DNA from: Chitinophagaceae bacterium
Lineage (GTDB): Bacteria > Bacteroidota > Bacteroidia > Chitinophagales > Chitinophagaceae
NCBI GenBank assembly: GCA_023957125.1
Contig: JAMLHL010000013.1
Span: forward strand, 62,001 to 126,000
Direction: 5' to 3'
DNA length: 64,000 nt
Positions 19,282-29,225 of the stretch are shown here, piece after piece. How positions within the stretch are numbered: position 1 is the stretch's first letter; every line of letters starts with the position of its first letter. The position numbers were made by a program, and so were the translations under genes. The notes beneath the pieces are model-generated. The model saw only the letters and a list, made by a program, of their open reading frames with translations. It was not told the DNA's origin and did no database searches.

Positions 19282-20505
19282 CTATGTATGGTGAATTAAA
19301 CTTTCCTTCAAATAAGGATGGTATATCGGCACCAACGGCGCTTTTGCCAAAGCCCTGCCGGTGAAGAACATCAATATACCCACAAATAATGCAAGCATAC
19401 CCCATTCGTACCAGCCCAGGCTGTAATGATCGCCAACCGCACCCGGCATCACCATCTGATAGAAATCAAGCCAATGTCCCAAAAACAGAAGAATGGACAT
19501 AAAGGTAATGATTGCATAGTTGCGCTTTGATCCCCGCGTCATCAATATAAGGATCGGCGCTATAAAGTTAACGATAAAATTGATCCAGAAGATGGCATTG
19601 TAAGCGCCCTGCACCCGCGGCTTGAAATAAACCGTTTCTTCCGGAATATTGGCATACCAGATCAGCATGAACTGGGAGAACCAGAGGTAAGCCCAGAAGA
19701 TGGAAAACGCAAAAATATATTTTCCAATATCATGCAATTGTTCCCGTGTTGTATGTTCGAGGTAGCCCAGATTTTTAAGATACACCACCAACAGCGCTAT
19801 CAACGTTAATCCACCTACAAAACTGCTCATGAAAGTGTACCAGCTATACATGGTGGAATACCAGTGCGCATCTATACTCATCAGCCACAACCAGGGAATG
19901 GTAGAACCGGTAGTCAGGGCAAAAAATACAACGAAGATACCGGCCCAAACCGTGTTACTAAAGATATACTTACGCGCTTCTTCTCCGGTGATCTCCCCGG
20001 CGTCTGCCCTGAGAGACAATTGTTTGATCTTTTTTCCCACTACCACCCACACGGTAAGGGTGATGACCGTCCACACGAAAAAGAAAGTGGGATTAAGAAA
20101 CCCTTTTTTCCAGTTCAATATCTTGTCAGTTGCAACCGCATCCTTATCTAACCAATGATAAATGTGGTGCTGGTGCCCCATTACAATAGCGATGAACACG
20201 ATCAGCGATACGATTGCAAAAACCGGAACCACGGCGGCTATGGCTTCAGGTATCCTTCTAAACGTAGTTTGCCAACTGCTCTGTCCCAGGATGTTGATAC
20301 AGATGAAAAACATGCAGGCATTACAAATCAGAAGAAAATAAAGACTGTTTTGAAGCAGCCCGGCCCAAAAACGGGTTTGATCGTGCTCGTCTTTACTAAA
20401 ACCCAGCACAAAAACGCCGGCTAAGAAGGCTACCAACCCTACGGCCAGTAAACCATACGTCCATTTTTTGTATTTAGCCGGTATTTCAAATTGTTGCCTA
20501 ATCAT
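19282..20505 (-). CDS. actF: Alternative complex III subunit ActF (quinol:cytochrome c oxidoreductase membrane subunit)
   Basis: 407 residues with about ten predicted membrane helices. The family is a cofactor-less, NrfD-like membrane subunit of ACIII that helps form the proton path and contacts quinol. Place and length support the call: it follows actE by 32 bp and precedes oxidase subunit II, the standard Bacteroidota order. The segment SQFMLIWYANIPEETVYF is typical of these proteins. Confidence 0.88.
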   Translation of the reverse strand: MIRQQFEIPAKYKKWTYGLLAVGLVAFLAGVFVLGFSKDEHDQTRFWAGLLQNSLYFLLICNACMFFICINILGQSSWQTTFRRIPEAIAAVVPVFAIVSLIVFIAIVMGHQHHIYHWLDKDAVATDKILNWKKGFLNPTFFFVWTVITLTVWVVVGKKIKQLSLRADAGEITGEEARKYIFSNTVWAGIFVVFFALTTGSTIPWLWLMSIDAHWYSTMYSWYTFMSSFVGGLTLIALLVVYLKNLGYLEHTTREQLHDIGKYIFAFSIFWAYLWFSQFMLIWYANIPEETVYFKPRVQGAYNAIFWINFIVNFIAPILILMTRGSKRNYAIITFMSILLFLGHWLDFYQMVMPGAVGDHYSLGWYEWGMLALFVGILMFFTGRALAKAPLVPIYHPYLKESLIHHT

Positions 20506-20537
20506 CCTACAATAAATTTTTAATACTCAATCAGTGT

Positions 20538-21167
20538 TTATTTCGCGGTATTTATATTTTCAGCCAAACCCGTAGAAGCTGTTCTTTTCAAACCCTGCTT
20601 TTCCCTGATATAATCAATTACCATCCAGCGTTGTTCAGGATTTAACTCTGAAGCATAGCTTCCCATCATATTCTTCCCATAGGTAATTGTATAAAAGAGC
20701 TGCCCGTCGCCCTGGCTTACAATAGATGCATCCAACAGGTTTTTGGGAGCAGCGGGAAAAGGTCCGTCACCATCGCTCCAGAGCGGGCCGTTTCCGTCCA
20801 GCTTTGTACCGTGGCAAATACCGCAATAAACCAGATACAATCTTTCAGCTTCCTTCATTTGCGCTTCATTTTGCAACGGAAGGGGATTGTGTACCTTTCC
20901 GGCTTTTGCAAAATTGCTGGTATCGCCGGGAGCATCCTTGGCAATACGGAAAGGCAGGAGCTGATCCCTGGTAATGGTTCCCGGCACCGGAGTACGGTTG
21001 GTTTGCCTGTCGGGGAATATATCATTTTCCGAATTCGTTTCATAGGCCCGACTGTATGCCATATCAGGCATATAAACAGCGCCCGGCTTCTTATGATTAT
21101 TGCTGCAACTGGCCGCCGCCATGATCAGAGACAATAAAATGCCTGTTATAACCGGTATCTTTTTCAT
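20538..21167 (-). CDS. actE: Alternative complex III subunit ActE, monoheme cytochrome c lipoprotein
   Basis: The start at 21167 gives a lipoprotein signal (MKKIPVITGILLSLIMAAAS then C21); in-frame ATGs further upstream would overlap actD and put non-signal sequence first. The single heme site is CGICH at residues 115-119, with KNMMGSYASEL supplying a methionine ligand candidate. The mature protein is about 190 residues. It transfers electrons from the pentaheme ActA to the terminal oxidase or a soluble carrier. It starts 19 bp after the actD stop. Confidence 0.9.
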   Translation of the reverse strand: MKKIPVITGILLSLIMAAASCSNNHKKPGAVYMPDMAYSRAYETNSENDIFPDRQTNRTPVPGTITRDQLLPFRIAKDAPGDTSNFAKAGKVHNPLPLQNEAQMKEAERLYLVYCGICHGTKLDGNGPLWSDGDGPFPAAPKNLLDASIVSQGDGQLFYTITYGKNMMGSYASELNPEQRWMVIDYIREKQGLKRTASTGLAENINTAK

Positions 21168-21186
21168 TCTTTTATATCTCATTTGT

Positions 21187-21780
21187 TTATGCAGTAACCA
21201 CTTCCGCATTTTGATCAAATAATTTCCTGTCCATATCATATCTGCCAAACCACCAGCCGACTTCCGCATTTTGCACATTCACATCCTTCGCCCCGGCAGC
21301 GGCAAGAAAACTTTCCGCTTCCCGGATATCGGTATGCGGGGTACATTCAATAACCATCACAAATAGATCATCGGTAGCCCGCGGACTAAAATGATGTTTC
21401 TTTACAAAAGGCGCTAATTGGCAGAGATAACAAAACGTGAGGGTCATCCCTACGCCGGAAAACAACACGGTTAATTCAAACATGATGGGGATCCATGCCA
21501 GCAAAGAGAAATGAGGCTTACCGCCATAGTTCTGCACCCAATCCATAGTCAATATCCAACTTATAAAACCCAGCGCCGTGATCAATCCGCAAAGGGCGTA
21601 AATAAAACCGGCAGTATGCAAACGGGTTTCTCTCATTCCTAATTCCTTGTCCAGTCCGTGTACCGGAAAAGGCGTATATACATCCTGTATCTTGTATCCC
21701 GCCTTCCGCACGTTTCTTACAGCGGGGAACAAAACGTCTTCGTCGTCAAAACTGCCAACTACAAATTTTTTTATCGTCAT
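21187..21780 (-). CDS. actD: Alternative complex III subunit ActD (DUF3341)
   Basis: 197 residues, two membrane helices in a hairpin (about 58-80 and 95-120) and soluble flanks. The N-terminus KKFVVGSFDDEDVLFPAVR and the C-terminal VMVIECTPHTDIREAESFL are family hallmarks. It carries no cofactor and is a structural subunit of ACIII. It lies between actC and actE with short gaps, which confirms the assignment. Confidence 0.93.
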   Translation of the reverse strand: MTIKKFVVGSFDDEDVLFPAVRNVRKAGYKIQDVYTPFPVHGLDKELGMRETRLHTAGFIYALCGLITALGFISWILTMDWVQNYGGKPHFSLLAWIPIMFELTVLFSGVGMTLTFCYLCQLAPFVKKHHFSPRATDDLFVMVIECTPHTDIREAESFLAAAGAKDVNVQNAEVGWWFGRYDMDRKLFDQNAEVVTA

Positions 21781-21861
21781 AACCTTACACCCTGGTTTTT
21801 TACGGTGAGTGAAATGTATTTATATAACTTACCTTGTCTTCTTTTCAATACCATACTATCC

Positions 21862-23301
21862 TCAATGATGATGCGTTTCGGCATAAAACTCTTCCGCGCT
21901 TATTTTTTCGAGATTCTCCATCTTTGCCTTATAACTTTCACCGGTTGTTTTCAACACGTGCTTTATTTCCCAGATCGCTATCACAGGGAAATATTTTGAA
22001 AACAGGAAATAGCAGGTGAAAAACAATCCGAAAGTGCCTAAGTAAAAACCGATCTCCCATATACTGGGGCGGTAGTACAACGACCATGAAGAAGGAAGAT
22101 AATCCCGGAAAATAGAGGTTACAATGATCACGAAGCGTTCAAACCACATCCCCACATTCACCACCACACTCATAATGAAAGTGAATTCGATATTTCTTCT
22201 CAGCTTTTTAAACCAGAACAACTGGGGCGATACCACGTTGCAGGTCATCATAATCCAGTAACTCCAGCCATAGGGCCCCGCCAGGCGATATTTAAAAAAT
22301 GCATCGTATTCATATATATTAGCGCCGTACCAGGCCATAAACAACTCCGTGAGATAGGCGCATCCCACAATAGAGCCCGTCAAAACAATGATCTTGTTCA
22401 TGGCTTCAATATGCCCCAGGGTAATATATTCCTGCAGGTTCATCACCTTACGGGTAATCAGCATAAGGGTTTGCACCATTGCAAAGCCGGAAAACACCGC
22501 ACCAGCCACAAAATAGGGTGGAAAGATGGTAGTATGCCAGCCCGGTACCACGGAAGTGGCAAAGTCGAACGACACAATAGTATGCACCGACAATACCAAC
22601 GGCGTACACAAGCCCGCCAGCACCAGCGATAAACTTTCATGACGTTGCCAGTGCTTGGTGGATCCCGTCCAGCCGAAGGAAGCGATACCATAAAATAATT
22701 TCCTGAATTTCGTTTTTGCCCGGTCGCGGATAGTGGCCACATCGGGTATCAGACCCGAATACCAGAACAAAAGAGACAGCGTAAAGTAAGTGGAGATGGC
22801 AAACACGTCCCACAACAGGGGGGAGTTGAAGTTAGGCCATAAAGGTCCGCGCGTATTGGGATAAGGCATTACAAAGAAGGCCAGCCATACTCTACCCATG
22901 TGCCAGATAGGAAACTGTCCCGCTGCCATCACGGCAAAGATGGTCATGGCTTCCGCTGCGCGGTTTACCCCGGTTCTCCATCCCTGGCGAAACAGCAAAA
23001 GGATCGCCGATATAAGCGTGCCCGCATGACCAATACCAATCCACCATACAAAGTTGGTGATATCCCATCCCCAACCCACGGTTCGTCCCAGGTTCCACTG
23101 ACCCACACCATAAGTAACTTCCCGGTATATCGCATATACGCCAAATGACAATAAGGCCAGCGACAGGACAAACCCAATATACCACAGGCGGGTTGGCTTG
23201 GTTTCTATGGTGTACACAATATCTTCCGTAACCGTGCTATAGGTTTTTGCTCCGTCCACCAATGGCTCCCTGACGAAAGATTCGTATTTTGTCAAACTCA
23301 T
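21862..23301 (-). CDS. actC: Alternative complex III subunit ActC (NrfD/PsrC family)
   Basis: 479 residues with ten predicted membrane helices. This subunit is the likely quinol-binding membrane core of ACIII, next to the iron-sulfur protein ActB. The segments WWIGIGHAGTLISAILLLFR and FDFATSVVPGWHTTIFPPYF are highly conserved in NrfD-like ACIII proteins. The N-terminus is cytoplasmic, with one long leader (about 35 residues) before the first helix. The C-terminus ends in histidines. It is 93 bp after actB. Confidence 0.94.
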   Translation of the reverse strand: MSLTKYESFVREPLVDGAKTYSTVTEDIVYTIETKPTRLWYIGFVLSLALLSFGVYAIYREVTYGVGQWNLGRTVGWGWDITNFVWWIGIGHAGTLISAILLLFRQGWRTGVNRAAEAMTIFAVMAAGQFPIWHMGRVWLAFFVMPYPNTRGPLWPNFNSPLLWDVFAISTYFTLSLLFWYSGLIPDVATIRDRAKTKFRKLFYGIASFGWTGSTKHWQRHESLSLVLAGLCTPLVLSVHTIVSFDFATSVVPGWHTTIFPPYFVAGAVFSGFAMVQTLMLITRKVMNLQEYITLGHIEAMNKIIVLTGSIVGCAYLTELFMAWYGANIYEYDAFFKYRLAGPYGWSYWIMMTCNVVSPQLFWFKKLRRNIEFTFIMSVVVNVGMWFERFVIIVTSIFRDYLPSSWSLYYRPSIWEIGFYLGTFGLFFTCYFLFSKYFPVIAIWEIKHVLKTTGESYKAKMENLEKISAEEFYAETHHH

Positions 23302-23394
23302 TTACTGATTAATTTTAGTCCTGCAAGTCCGTTTCGGCCCCTTGCATATTAAAGTTGAGAATTCAGATCTGCTTTTATTTGTTATACGTCTCTT

Positions 23395-26300
23395 CTATCC
23401 GTGACTTTCCAGGTGCTCCACCGCTTTTTTTTCCGCAAACTCATCCTTCACTCCCACCGGCCGGCTGGTATTCCTGATCTTTGCCAAATAATTAATATTC
23501 GGCAATACATGCAAATGTTCCAATGCATAATAAGCCCTGTGGTTCTGCTCCTGTGTACGTATTTTATATACCTGGCTTTCCTGATCGTTTACATTGCCGA
23601 ATACAATTGCCCCGGTTGAACAGGCCTGCTGACAGGCGGTTTTTACATCCCTGATCACCGAAGGATCCTGCGACTTCTTCGCTTCTAACTTTTTATCCTG
23701 CAAACGCTGCACGCAAAAACTACATTTTTCGATAACCCCGCGTGAACGCACGGTTACATCCGGGTTCAAAACCATGCGGGTAAGATCGTCGTTCATCATC
23801 AGCACGGCTTCGTCTAACTTACCCACTCCGGAGAAATGCTGGTTATCCGGGAAGGAGTCTGCTCCTGTATAATCCGCCCAGTTAAACCGGCGTACTTTAT
23901 ACGGGCAGTTGTTGGCGCAATAACGCGTACCGATACAACGGTTGTAAGCCATCTGGTTCAGCCCTTCCGAACTGTGGTTGGTAGCCGACACGGGACATAC
24001 ATTTTCACAGGGAGCATTGTCGCAATGCTGGCAGAGCATGGGCATGAAAACCACGTTCAGGTTATCCCCTTCTGTGTTGTCGCGGAATGAAGCGAAATAA
24101 CGGTCTATGCGCAACCAGTGCATTTCATGAGAACGTTTTACTTCGCTCTTGCCAACCACCGGTACGTTATTTTCGGCCATGCACGCTATGGTACATGCAC
24201 CGCAACCTGTACAGGCATTCAGGTCAATGCTCATCCCCCAATGTGCGCCGGGAGAATCATATTTCGGGTAAAGGGTGCCTTCGTTTCTGAAATCGCCCGT
24301 TTTCTTAGCAAAATCTTCCGCCAGTTCTTTACGATATTCCGGTATGGCATCCGGGTTCTTTTTGAAATCTTCGAGCGTGTATTCTCTTACTACCTCCACG
24401 CGGCCCTCATATTGATTATGGGTTTGCGTGTATGCTATGTCGTAAGTTTCGCCGGTTTTCTTGTAATCAGATACATCCGTAACAAAATAGCTACGCGTAT
24501 TTCCTTTACCATTTACAAGGGGGTAGGCATTATAACCCACGCCATCGGCTGCTCTGCCGGCTCCTTTGCCCCTGCCGTAGCCCACTGCTATTCCTATTAC
24601 ATTGGGATGCATCCCGGGGATAGCGAGAATGGGTAATTTTACTTCCTGCCCGTTGATCGTAAAAGCAACTACCGGCTTTTGGAATTCCACCTCATATTTG
24701 TCGTTCAACTTAATGCCAAGTTCCGCTGCCATGGCATAGGAGATCATAGCATAGTTATCCCAGGTAGCCCTGGTGACAGGATCCGGCATCTCCTGCAGCC
24801 ACGGATTGTTTGCGGCGGCGCCGCTGCCCAGAGCAACACTCTGGTATAACACCAGTTCGGCTTTCCCGCCTTTTGGGGCAGCGCCCACTGCCGACGCGGC
24901 GTCGCTAAGCCCGGCTCCATTGTAAGGGGCAGAGGCAAACGACAGGGAAGCGGGCTCTACCACGCCATCCTGCAACGCTTTATCCAATGTACTTTGATCG
25001 CCTAACTGCTTTAACCAGTATTCTTTAAAATAAGTTTCGTAATCCAAATCACTGCCGCTCCATTTGAGCAGGGATGTTTGAAAGTATCTTGTTTTGAACA
25101 GGGGTGCAATGGTGGGTTGCAAAAGGCTGAAAAACCCGGTTCGTCCTTCTGCGTCTCCCCAGCTTTCGAGATAATGATGGCTGGGAATAATGTATTTACA
25201 CAAAGCAGAGGTTTCATCCGCGCGGTCGCTTAAGGAAACAGAGAGTTTAACCTTTTGGATTCCTTTTATGAATTCGGCTGCATTGTAATAATTATATGCA
25301 GGATTGGCCTCATAAACGATGAGGGTTCCAACGCTGCCCGCATTCAGGTCCTTCACCAACTGTTCCATTTCGCTGTCAATCCCTTTGCGAACCTGCATGG
25401 GATTAGCCCAGTTGATGGTGACGCCGTTAGCGCCAGTCAATTCATTAATGGCATTCACCAATAACTGTATATTGGGATCGTTGCTGCCGCATACCACGAG
25501 GGAGGCTCCCTTGTTTTCGTTCAAAAGACCGGCAGCCAGATCAATACCCTTCTTTAATTTTTCGTCGTTAATAGCCGGGGCGCTCACATTGCCTCCCAAT
25601 TTAGCCAGTAAATTCAATACAACGGCGCCGGTTTCAGAAGGACGGTGAAGAAAACGGTCGTCGGCATTGGATCCGGTAAGGCTCAGCACACTTTCAAACT
25701 GGATGTGCTTGCTCATTTCGGGATTCTTCTGGTTGATCTTTCGTCCTTTGGCATACTGGCCGGAGAATTCCTCCGGGCTTAACCAGGTACCCAGGAAATC
25801 GGCGTCCAGGCTAACGATCACTTTTGCTTTGTCGAAATGGTAGGTGGGGATCGTTCTTTTCCCGTAGGCTGCCTCATTGGCCAGCAATAATCCACTGTAC
25901 GAAACAGCATCGTATTGCACATGGCGGCTACCCGGGTATTTTGCCAGGAATTCACCAATAACCTGCAGCGTGGTGGGAGAGTTAATGGTTGAAGTAAGAA
26001 GCACCACCTGTGAGCCTCCTAATTCACCCGTTATTTTCTTATCTACAGCCTCAAAAGAAGGAAGTTCCTTCAATTCATCTCCCGCTGTTTCCACCGGGAA
26101 ACGAAGCCTTCCGGTGTCATATAAATCGAGTACTGAGGCCTGCACCCTTGCGGAAGTACCTTCTCCTTTGGAATTAATAAATGACCCCGGATTCCCTTCC
26201 AGCTTGATGGGTCTGCCGTCTCTCACTTTAGCCACTACCGGCGTTACATCGCCTTCTGCTACGAAGGTGGTGGCGTAGTATTGCGCCACTCCCGGCGTTA

Positions 26301-26550
26301 AATTCTCGGGTTGATTGAGGTAGGGAATACTTTTTATAACAGGCGTTTCACAACTTGCCGCCAGGGTAGCGGCAGCGGTACTGAATCCCAGGTACTTCAG
26401 GAAGTCCCTGCGGGGCGCTTTCGCATCCAAAATAGTTTTGCCTGCGGATGTAAAAGGAAGGTCTTCCTGGAACTCATCTTTCACTAATTTCCGGTAACCT
26501 TCCGTATTATTTAATTCTCCTAAGTTTTGCCAATATTTTTTTTGACTCAT
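23395..26550 (-). CDS. actB: Alternative complex III subunit ActB (molybdopterin-oxidoreductase-like, iron-sulfur)
   Basis: 1051 residues. The extended N-terminal Tat leader begins KKYWQNLGELN and contains the twin arginine in PRRDFLKYLG (R47, R48), followed by ATLAASC (C67), so export may be followed by lipidation. A molybdopterin-dehydrogenase-like region fills about 80-740 but, as in other ACIII proteins, probably lacks the cofactor. The C-terminal ferredoxin-like domain holds the cysteine clusters CTGCGACTIAC, CQHCDNAPCENVC, CIGTRYCANNC and CSFC with CQQAC for three [4Fe-4S] and one [3Fe-4S] clusters. It lies in the periplasm and hands electrons to ActA. Confidence 0.95.
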   Translation of the reverse strand: MSQKKYWQNLGELNNTEGYRKLVKDEFQEDLPFTSAGKTILDAKAPRRDFLKYLGFSTAAATLAASCETPVIKSIPYLNQPENLTPGVAQYYATTFVAEGDVTPVVAKVRDGRPIKLEGNPGSFINSKGEGTSARVQASVLDLYDTGRLRFPVETAGDELKELPSFEAVDKKITGELGGSQVVLLTSTINSPTTLQVIGEFLAKYPGSRHVQYDAVSYSGLLLANEAAYGKRTIPTYHFDKAKVIVSLDADFLGTWLSPEEFSGQYAKGRKINQKNPEMSKHIQFESVLSLTGSNADDRFLHRPSETGAVVLNLLAKLGGNVSAPAINDEKLKKGIDLAAGLLNENKGASLVVCGSNDPNIQLLVNAINELTGANGVTINWANPMQVRKGIDSEMEQLVKDLNAGSVGTLIVYEANPAYNYYNAAEFIKGIQKVKLSVSLSDRADETSALCKYIIPSHHYLESWGDAEGRTGFFSLLQPTIAPLFKTRYFQTSLLKWSGSDLDYETYFKEYWLKQLGDQSTLDKALQDGVVEPASLSFASAPYNGAGLSDAASAVGAAPKGGKAELVLYQSVALGSGAAANNPWLQEMPDPVTRATWDNYAMISYAMAAELGIKLNDKYEVEFQKPVVAFTINGQEVKLPILAIPGMHPNVIGIAVGYGRGKGAGRAADGVGYNAYPLVNGKGNTRSYFVTDVSDYKKTGETYDIAYTQTHNQYEGRVEVVREYTLEDFKKNPDAIPEYRKELAEDFAKKTGDFRNEGTLYPKYDSPGAHWGMSIDLNACTGCGACTIACMAENNVPVVGKSEVKRSHEMHWLRIDRYFASFRDNTEGDNLNVVFMPMLCQHCDNAPCENVCPVSATNHSSEGLNQMAYNRCIGTRYCANNCPYKVRRFNWADYTGADSFPDNQHFSGVGKLDEAVLMMNDDLTRMVLNPDVTVRSRGVIEKCSFCVQRLQDKKLEAKKSQDPSVIRDVKTACQQACSTGAIVFGNVNDQESQVYKIRTQEQNHRAYYALEHLHVLPNINYLAKIRNTSRPVGVKDEFAEKKAVEHLESHG

Positions 26551-26733
26551 AGCTAACCTCTAAAGGAGCTTTTGATCCCGGTTATCACATCATACAACTG
26601 CCATTCTTCAGATACCAAAGCCGGAAAGTGTTATTAAATGAATTAAATTATGGTTTCCAAAATTCTTCCCCGTTTTGCCGGATGCGGATGAAATAAACGC
26701 TCGTCCGCCTCCCTGCAATCGGTTTTTATCAAA

Positions 26734-27990
26734 TCAATAATGACATTTCTGACATTCAATCCCCCCGATCATCTCAACCGTCACGCTATCAATTTTCTTA
26801 TTCTTTATATCATCATGAAATTTTTCATAGATACTGTAGAATTTGTTTTCGGTAAACTGCACTTTCGTGGTACGGTGGCAGTTCACACACCACCCCATAC
26901 TGAGGTCGGTAAACTGATGTACTTCATCCATTTCCGTGATGTTGCCATGGCAGGTTTGGCATTGCTGCTGGCCCACTACTACGTGCTGGGAATGGTTAAA
27001 ATACACATGGTCAGGGAGGTTGTGGATGCGGGTCCATTCGATGGGCTTTCCTTCTCCCGTATATTGTCTTTTATCAGGATCCCATCCCGCATAGGAGTAC
27101 AACTTTCCAATCTCTTCCGTTCCGTTCACTTCGGACCCATCGGGCCTGTACAACTGGGGGCCTTTTGTATATTCATTAATAGCCATGTGGCAATTCATAC
27201 ACACATTAACCGAAGGAATATTCGCGGATTTTCCTTCCTGCACCCCGCCATGGCAATACAGGCAACTGATCTGATTGATCCCTGCGTGCACTTTATGGGA
27301 ATAAAAAATGGGCTGTTCCGGTTCATAGTTCTGATACCGTCCTAATCCTACAGCACCCTGGATGGTATAATAACCCCCTACTAAAAATAAAACTATAATG
27401 CCGAGTGTAATGTTGGTTTTGTTGCGGTAAAAAGGAACCGATCCGGCGGTCTCTCTTTCTTCAGCTACTTTTTTCAAATTGCTGTTTACCTGCATCAGGA
27501 TAAGCGCGATGATGGCTAAAACCACCGTAAGAATACCGTATAACAAGGTATTGTCCGTATGTGGTTCGGGAGCTATTGCTCCACCGGGAGCTGCCTTTGC
27601 CCCACCCCCCGGTCCGGCTGCGAAAGTAGTATTTACATAATCCACAACCGCGTCTATATCTGCTTCGGTAAGGTCTGCAAAGCCCGGCATCAGAATACCA
27701 TTATGGCTGTCCTTTAATCCCTGGGTATAGGGATCATTGGCCATAAATGCTGCAGGGTTGTGAATCCAGGCATACAATTTCTTCCGGTCGCTCCAGGGTC
27801 CACGCTCCTCCATACCACCCAATGCCGGCCCCGTAGAATTTTTAAATACGTTATGACAAGCGGCACATTTTGCGTTGAATATTGCTTTACCATCCTGTGC
27901 CCCGGCTACAGAAACCAGGGAAAAAAGAGCACAGACAATCGAAAATCTAAATAACAATCTCTTTATAACAATTGAAAGGTGATAATTCAT
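26734..27990 (-). CDS. actA: Alternative complex III subunit ActA with an extra N-terminal cytochrome c domain
   Basis: 418 residues from the ATG at 27990, which places a signal peptide (ends near SVAGAQ) first; an ATG 87 bp upstream would add a non-signal extension. Six CxxCH heme sites are visible: residues 42-46 (CAACH), 243, 264, 344, 368 and 413. The first belongs to a separate class I cytochrome c domain (about 33-125, Met ligand in ILMPGF at 101). Two membrane segments (about 149-167 and 194-212) separate it from the pentaheme domain that defines ActA. It is the first gene of the ACIII-oxidase operon, with a promoter candidate 46-53 bp upstream. Confidence 0.92.
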   Translation of the reverse strand: MNYHLSIVIKRLLFRFSIVCALFSLVSVAGAQDGKAIFNAKCAACHNVFKNSTGPALGGMEERGPWSDRKKLYAWIHNPAAFMANDPYTQGLKDSHNGILMPGFADLTEADIDAVVDYVNTTFAAGPGGGAKAAPGGAIAPEPHTDNTLLYGILTVVLAIIALILMQVNSNLKKVAEERETAGSVPFYRNKTNITLGIIVLFLVGGYYTIQGAVGLGRYQNYEPEQPIFYSHKVHAGINQISCLYCHGGVQEGKSANIPSVNVCMNCHMAINEYTKGPQLYRPDGSEVNGTEEIGKLYSYAGWDPDKRQYTGEGKPIEWTRIHNLPDHVYFNHSQHVVVGQQQCQTCHGNITEMDEVHQFTDLSMGWCVNCHRTTKVQFTENKFYSIYEKFHDDIKNKKIDSVTVEMIGGIECQKCHY

Positions 27991-28035
27991 TATAACCCGG
28001 AGTTTGTATTGAGGTGAACATTTTCCGTACGCCTG

Positions 28036-28043
28036 CAAAAATA
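28036..28043 (-). promoter_or_regulatory. -7 box candidate for the ACIII/oxidase operon
   Basis: On the minus strand the sequence TATTTTTG fits the Bacteroidota -7 consensus TAnnTTTG and would give a leader of about 40 nt before actA. No clear -33 TTTG box lies at the expected distance. The rest of the 27991-28220 gap holds no other clear signal. Confidence 0.45.
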
Positions 28044-28220
28044 GGCCAACACGTTGATAAAATATTAACATTTCCAAAAAATATTTTTCCTGATCCGGCC
28101 TATATTACAACAGTTTTTCGTTATGGCTTATAAATTTTTGTCATGTTATTGTAATATGCTCAATCCTTCCTGCACAGCTTACATAAAATATGGATCTTTC
28201 CCGCTTTTTCACCATCTTGC

Positions 28221-29165
28221 ATGATTATCATGTTAAAACGGCTTCAACGGAAATGGCAGGTCAGCACCACACAGTTCATCCTTATTCTGTGTGTATTTGC
28301 CATAACGGGCACGACTACCGCCTGGATATCAAAAGCCATTACTTCCTGGGTAGGCTTTACCGATGAAACCTATTGGCTGTGGAAAGTGTTGCTTCGATTA
28401 TCCATTCTTATTTTTGGTTACCAGGCCATACTATTGCCGGTGGCATTCCTGTTCGGACAGTTCCCGTTTTTCTGGAAATATGAAAAGAAAATTCTGAAAC
28501 GGCTGGGCATTCCCATTCCGCAAACCGGCAGTCATGTAATTCCCATTGCCGTTTTTGCTTCGGGTACCGGTACCAATGCGCAAAAGATCATTGACTTTTT
28601 CCGCCAACATCCCACTATTCAAGTGGCGCTTATCGTGAGCAACAAGCCCGATGCCGGGGTGCTAAAGATAGCCGGAAAGGAAAAGATACCTACACTGATT
28701 ATAAAAAAAGAACCCTTTTTTAACGGCAACGGTTATGTTGACGAGCTTGCAAACCACGGCATACAATGGATCATCCTGGCAGGTTTTTTATGGAAAATTC
28801 CAGTCCCACTCTTAAAGGCATTCCCGAACAGGATCGTGAATATCCATCCCGCACTGCTGCCCAAATACGGGGGGAAAGGAATGTACGGTCATTTTGTTCA
28901 TGAAGCCGTCCTTGCCGCACAGGAAAAAGAAACCGGCATCACCATTCATTATGTGGATGACCAGTTTGACCACGGCGCCCCTATTTTCCGGCAAAGTTGC
29001 CCGGTGGAACCCAATGATACGCCTGAAGACCTGGCCAAGAAAGTACAGGCGCTGGAACATAAGCATTACCCGGAGGTGATTGAAAGCGTGATTGAGGGGA
29101 GAATGCCTGGAGCCGCGGTCGGTGCCCGAGGTACGAGGGTCAGACCGCTGCAGGCAGACGAATGA
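28221..29165 (+). CDS. purN: DUF6787-PurN fusion: membrane-anchored phosphoribosylglycinamide formyltransferase
   Basis: 314 residues in one open frame. Residues 1-95 have two membrane helices (about 18-38 and 57-79) and end in FGQFPFFWKYEKKILKRL; from memory this matches DUF6787, usually a separate small Bacteroidota protein. Residues 107-300 are a complete GAR transformylase, which adds a formyl group from 10-formyl-THF to GAR in purine synthesis. N207 and H209 (NIHPALLP) and D250 (DDQFDHGAPI) are the catalytic residues, and GTGTNAQ at 116-121 binds phosphate. No ATG lies at the domain junction, so separate initiation is unlikely. Start at 28221 or 28230. The C-terminal tail (GAAVGARGTRVRPLQADE) is not typical. 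Confidence 0.9.
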   Translation: MIIMLKRLQRKWQVSTTQFILILCVFAITGTTTAWISKAITSWVGFTDETYWLWKVLLRLSILIFGYQAILLPVAFLFGQFPFFWKYEKKILKRLGIPIPQTGSHVIPIAVFASGTGTNAQKIIDFFRQHPTIQVALIVSNKPDAGVLKIAGKEKIPTLIIKKEPFFNGNGYVDELANHGIQWIILAGFLWKIPVPLLKAFPNRIVNIHPALLPKYGGKGMYGHFVHEAVLAAQEKETGITIHYVDDQFDHGAPIFRQSCPVEPNDTPEDLAKKVQALEHKHYPEVIESVIEGRMPGAAVGARGTRVRPLQADE

Positions 29166-29225
29166 AGAGAGATGATCTAATTCCGACCGGATGATGGAAT
29201 ATCGCCCGGAGGCGACAATGAGATA

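Noticed and set aside
26740..27345. 201-codon frame antisense to actA
   Set aside because: Shadow of the heme-rich coding strand; no domain and no promoter of its own.
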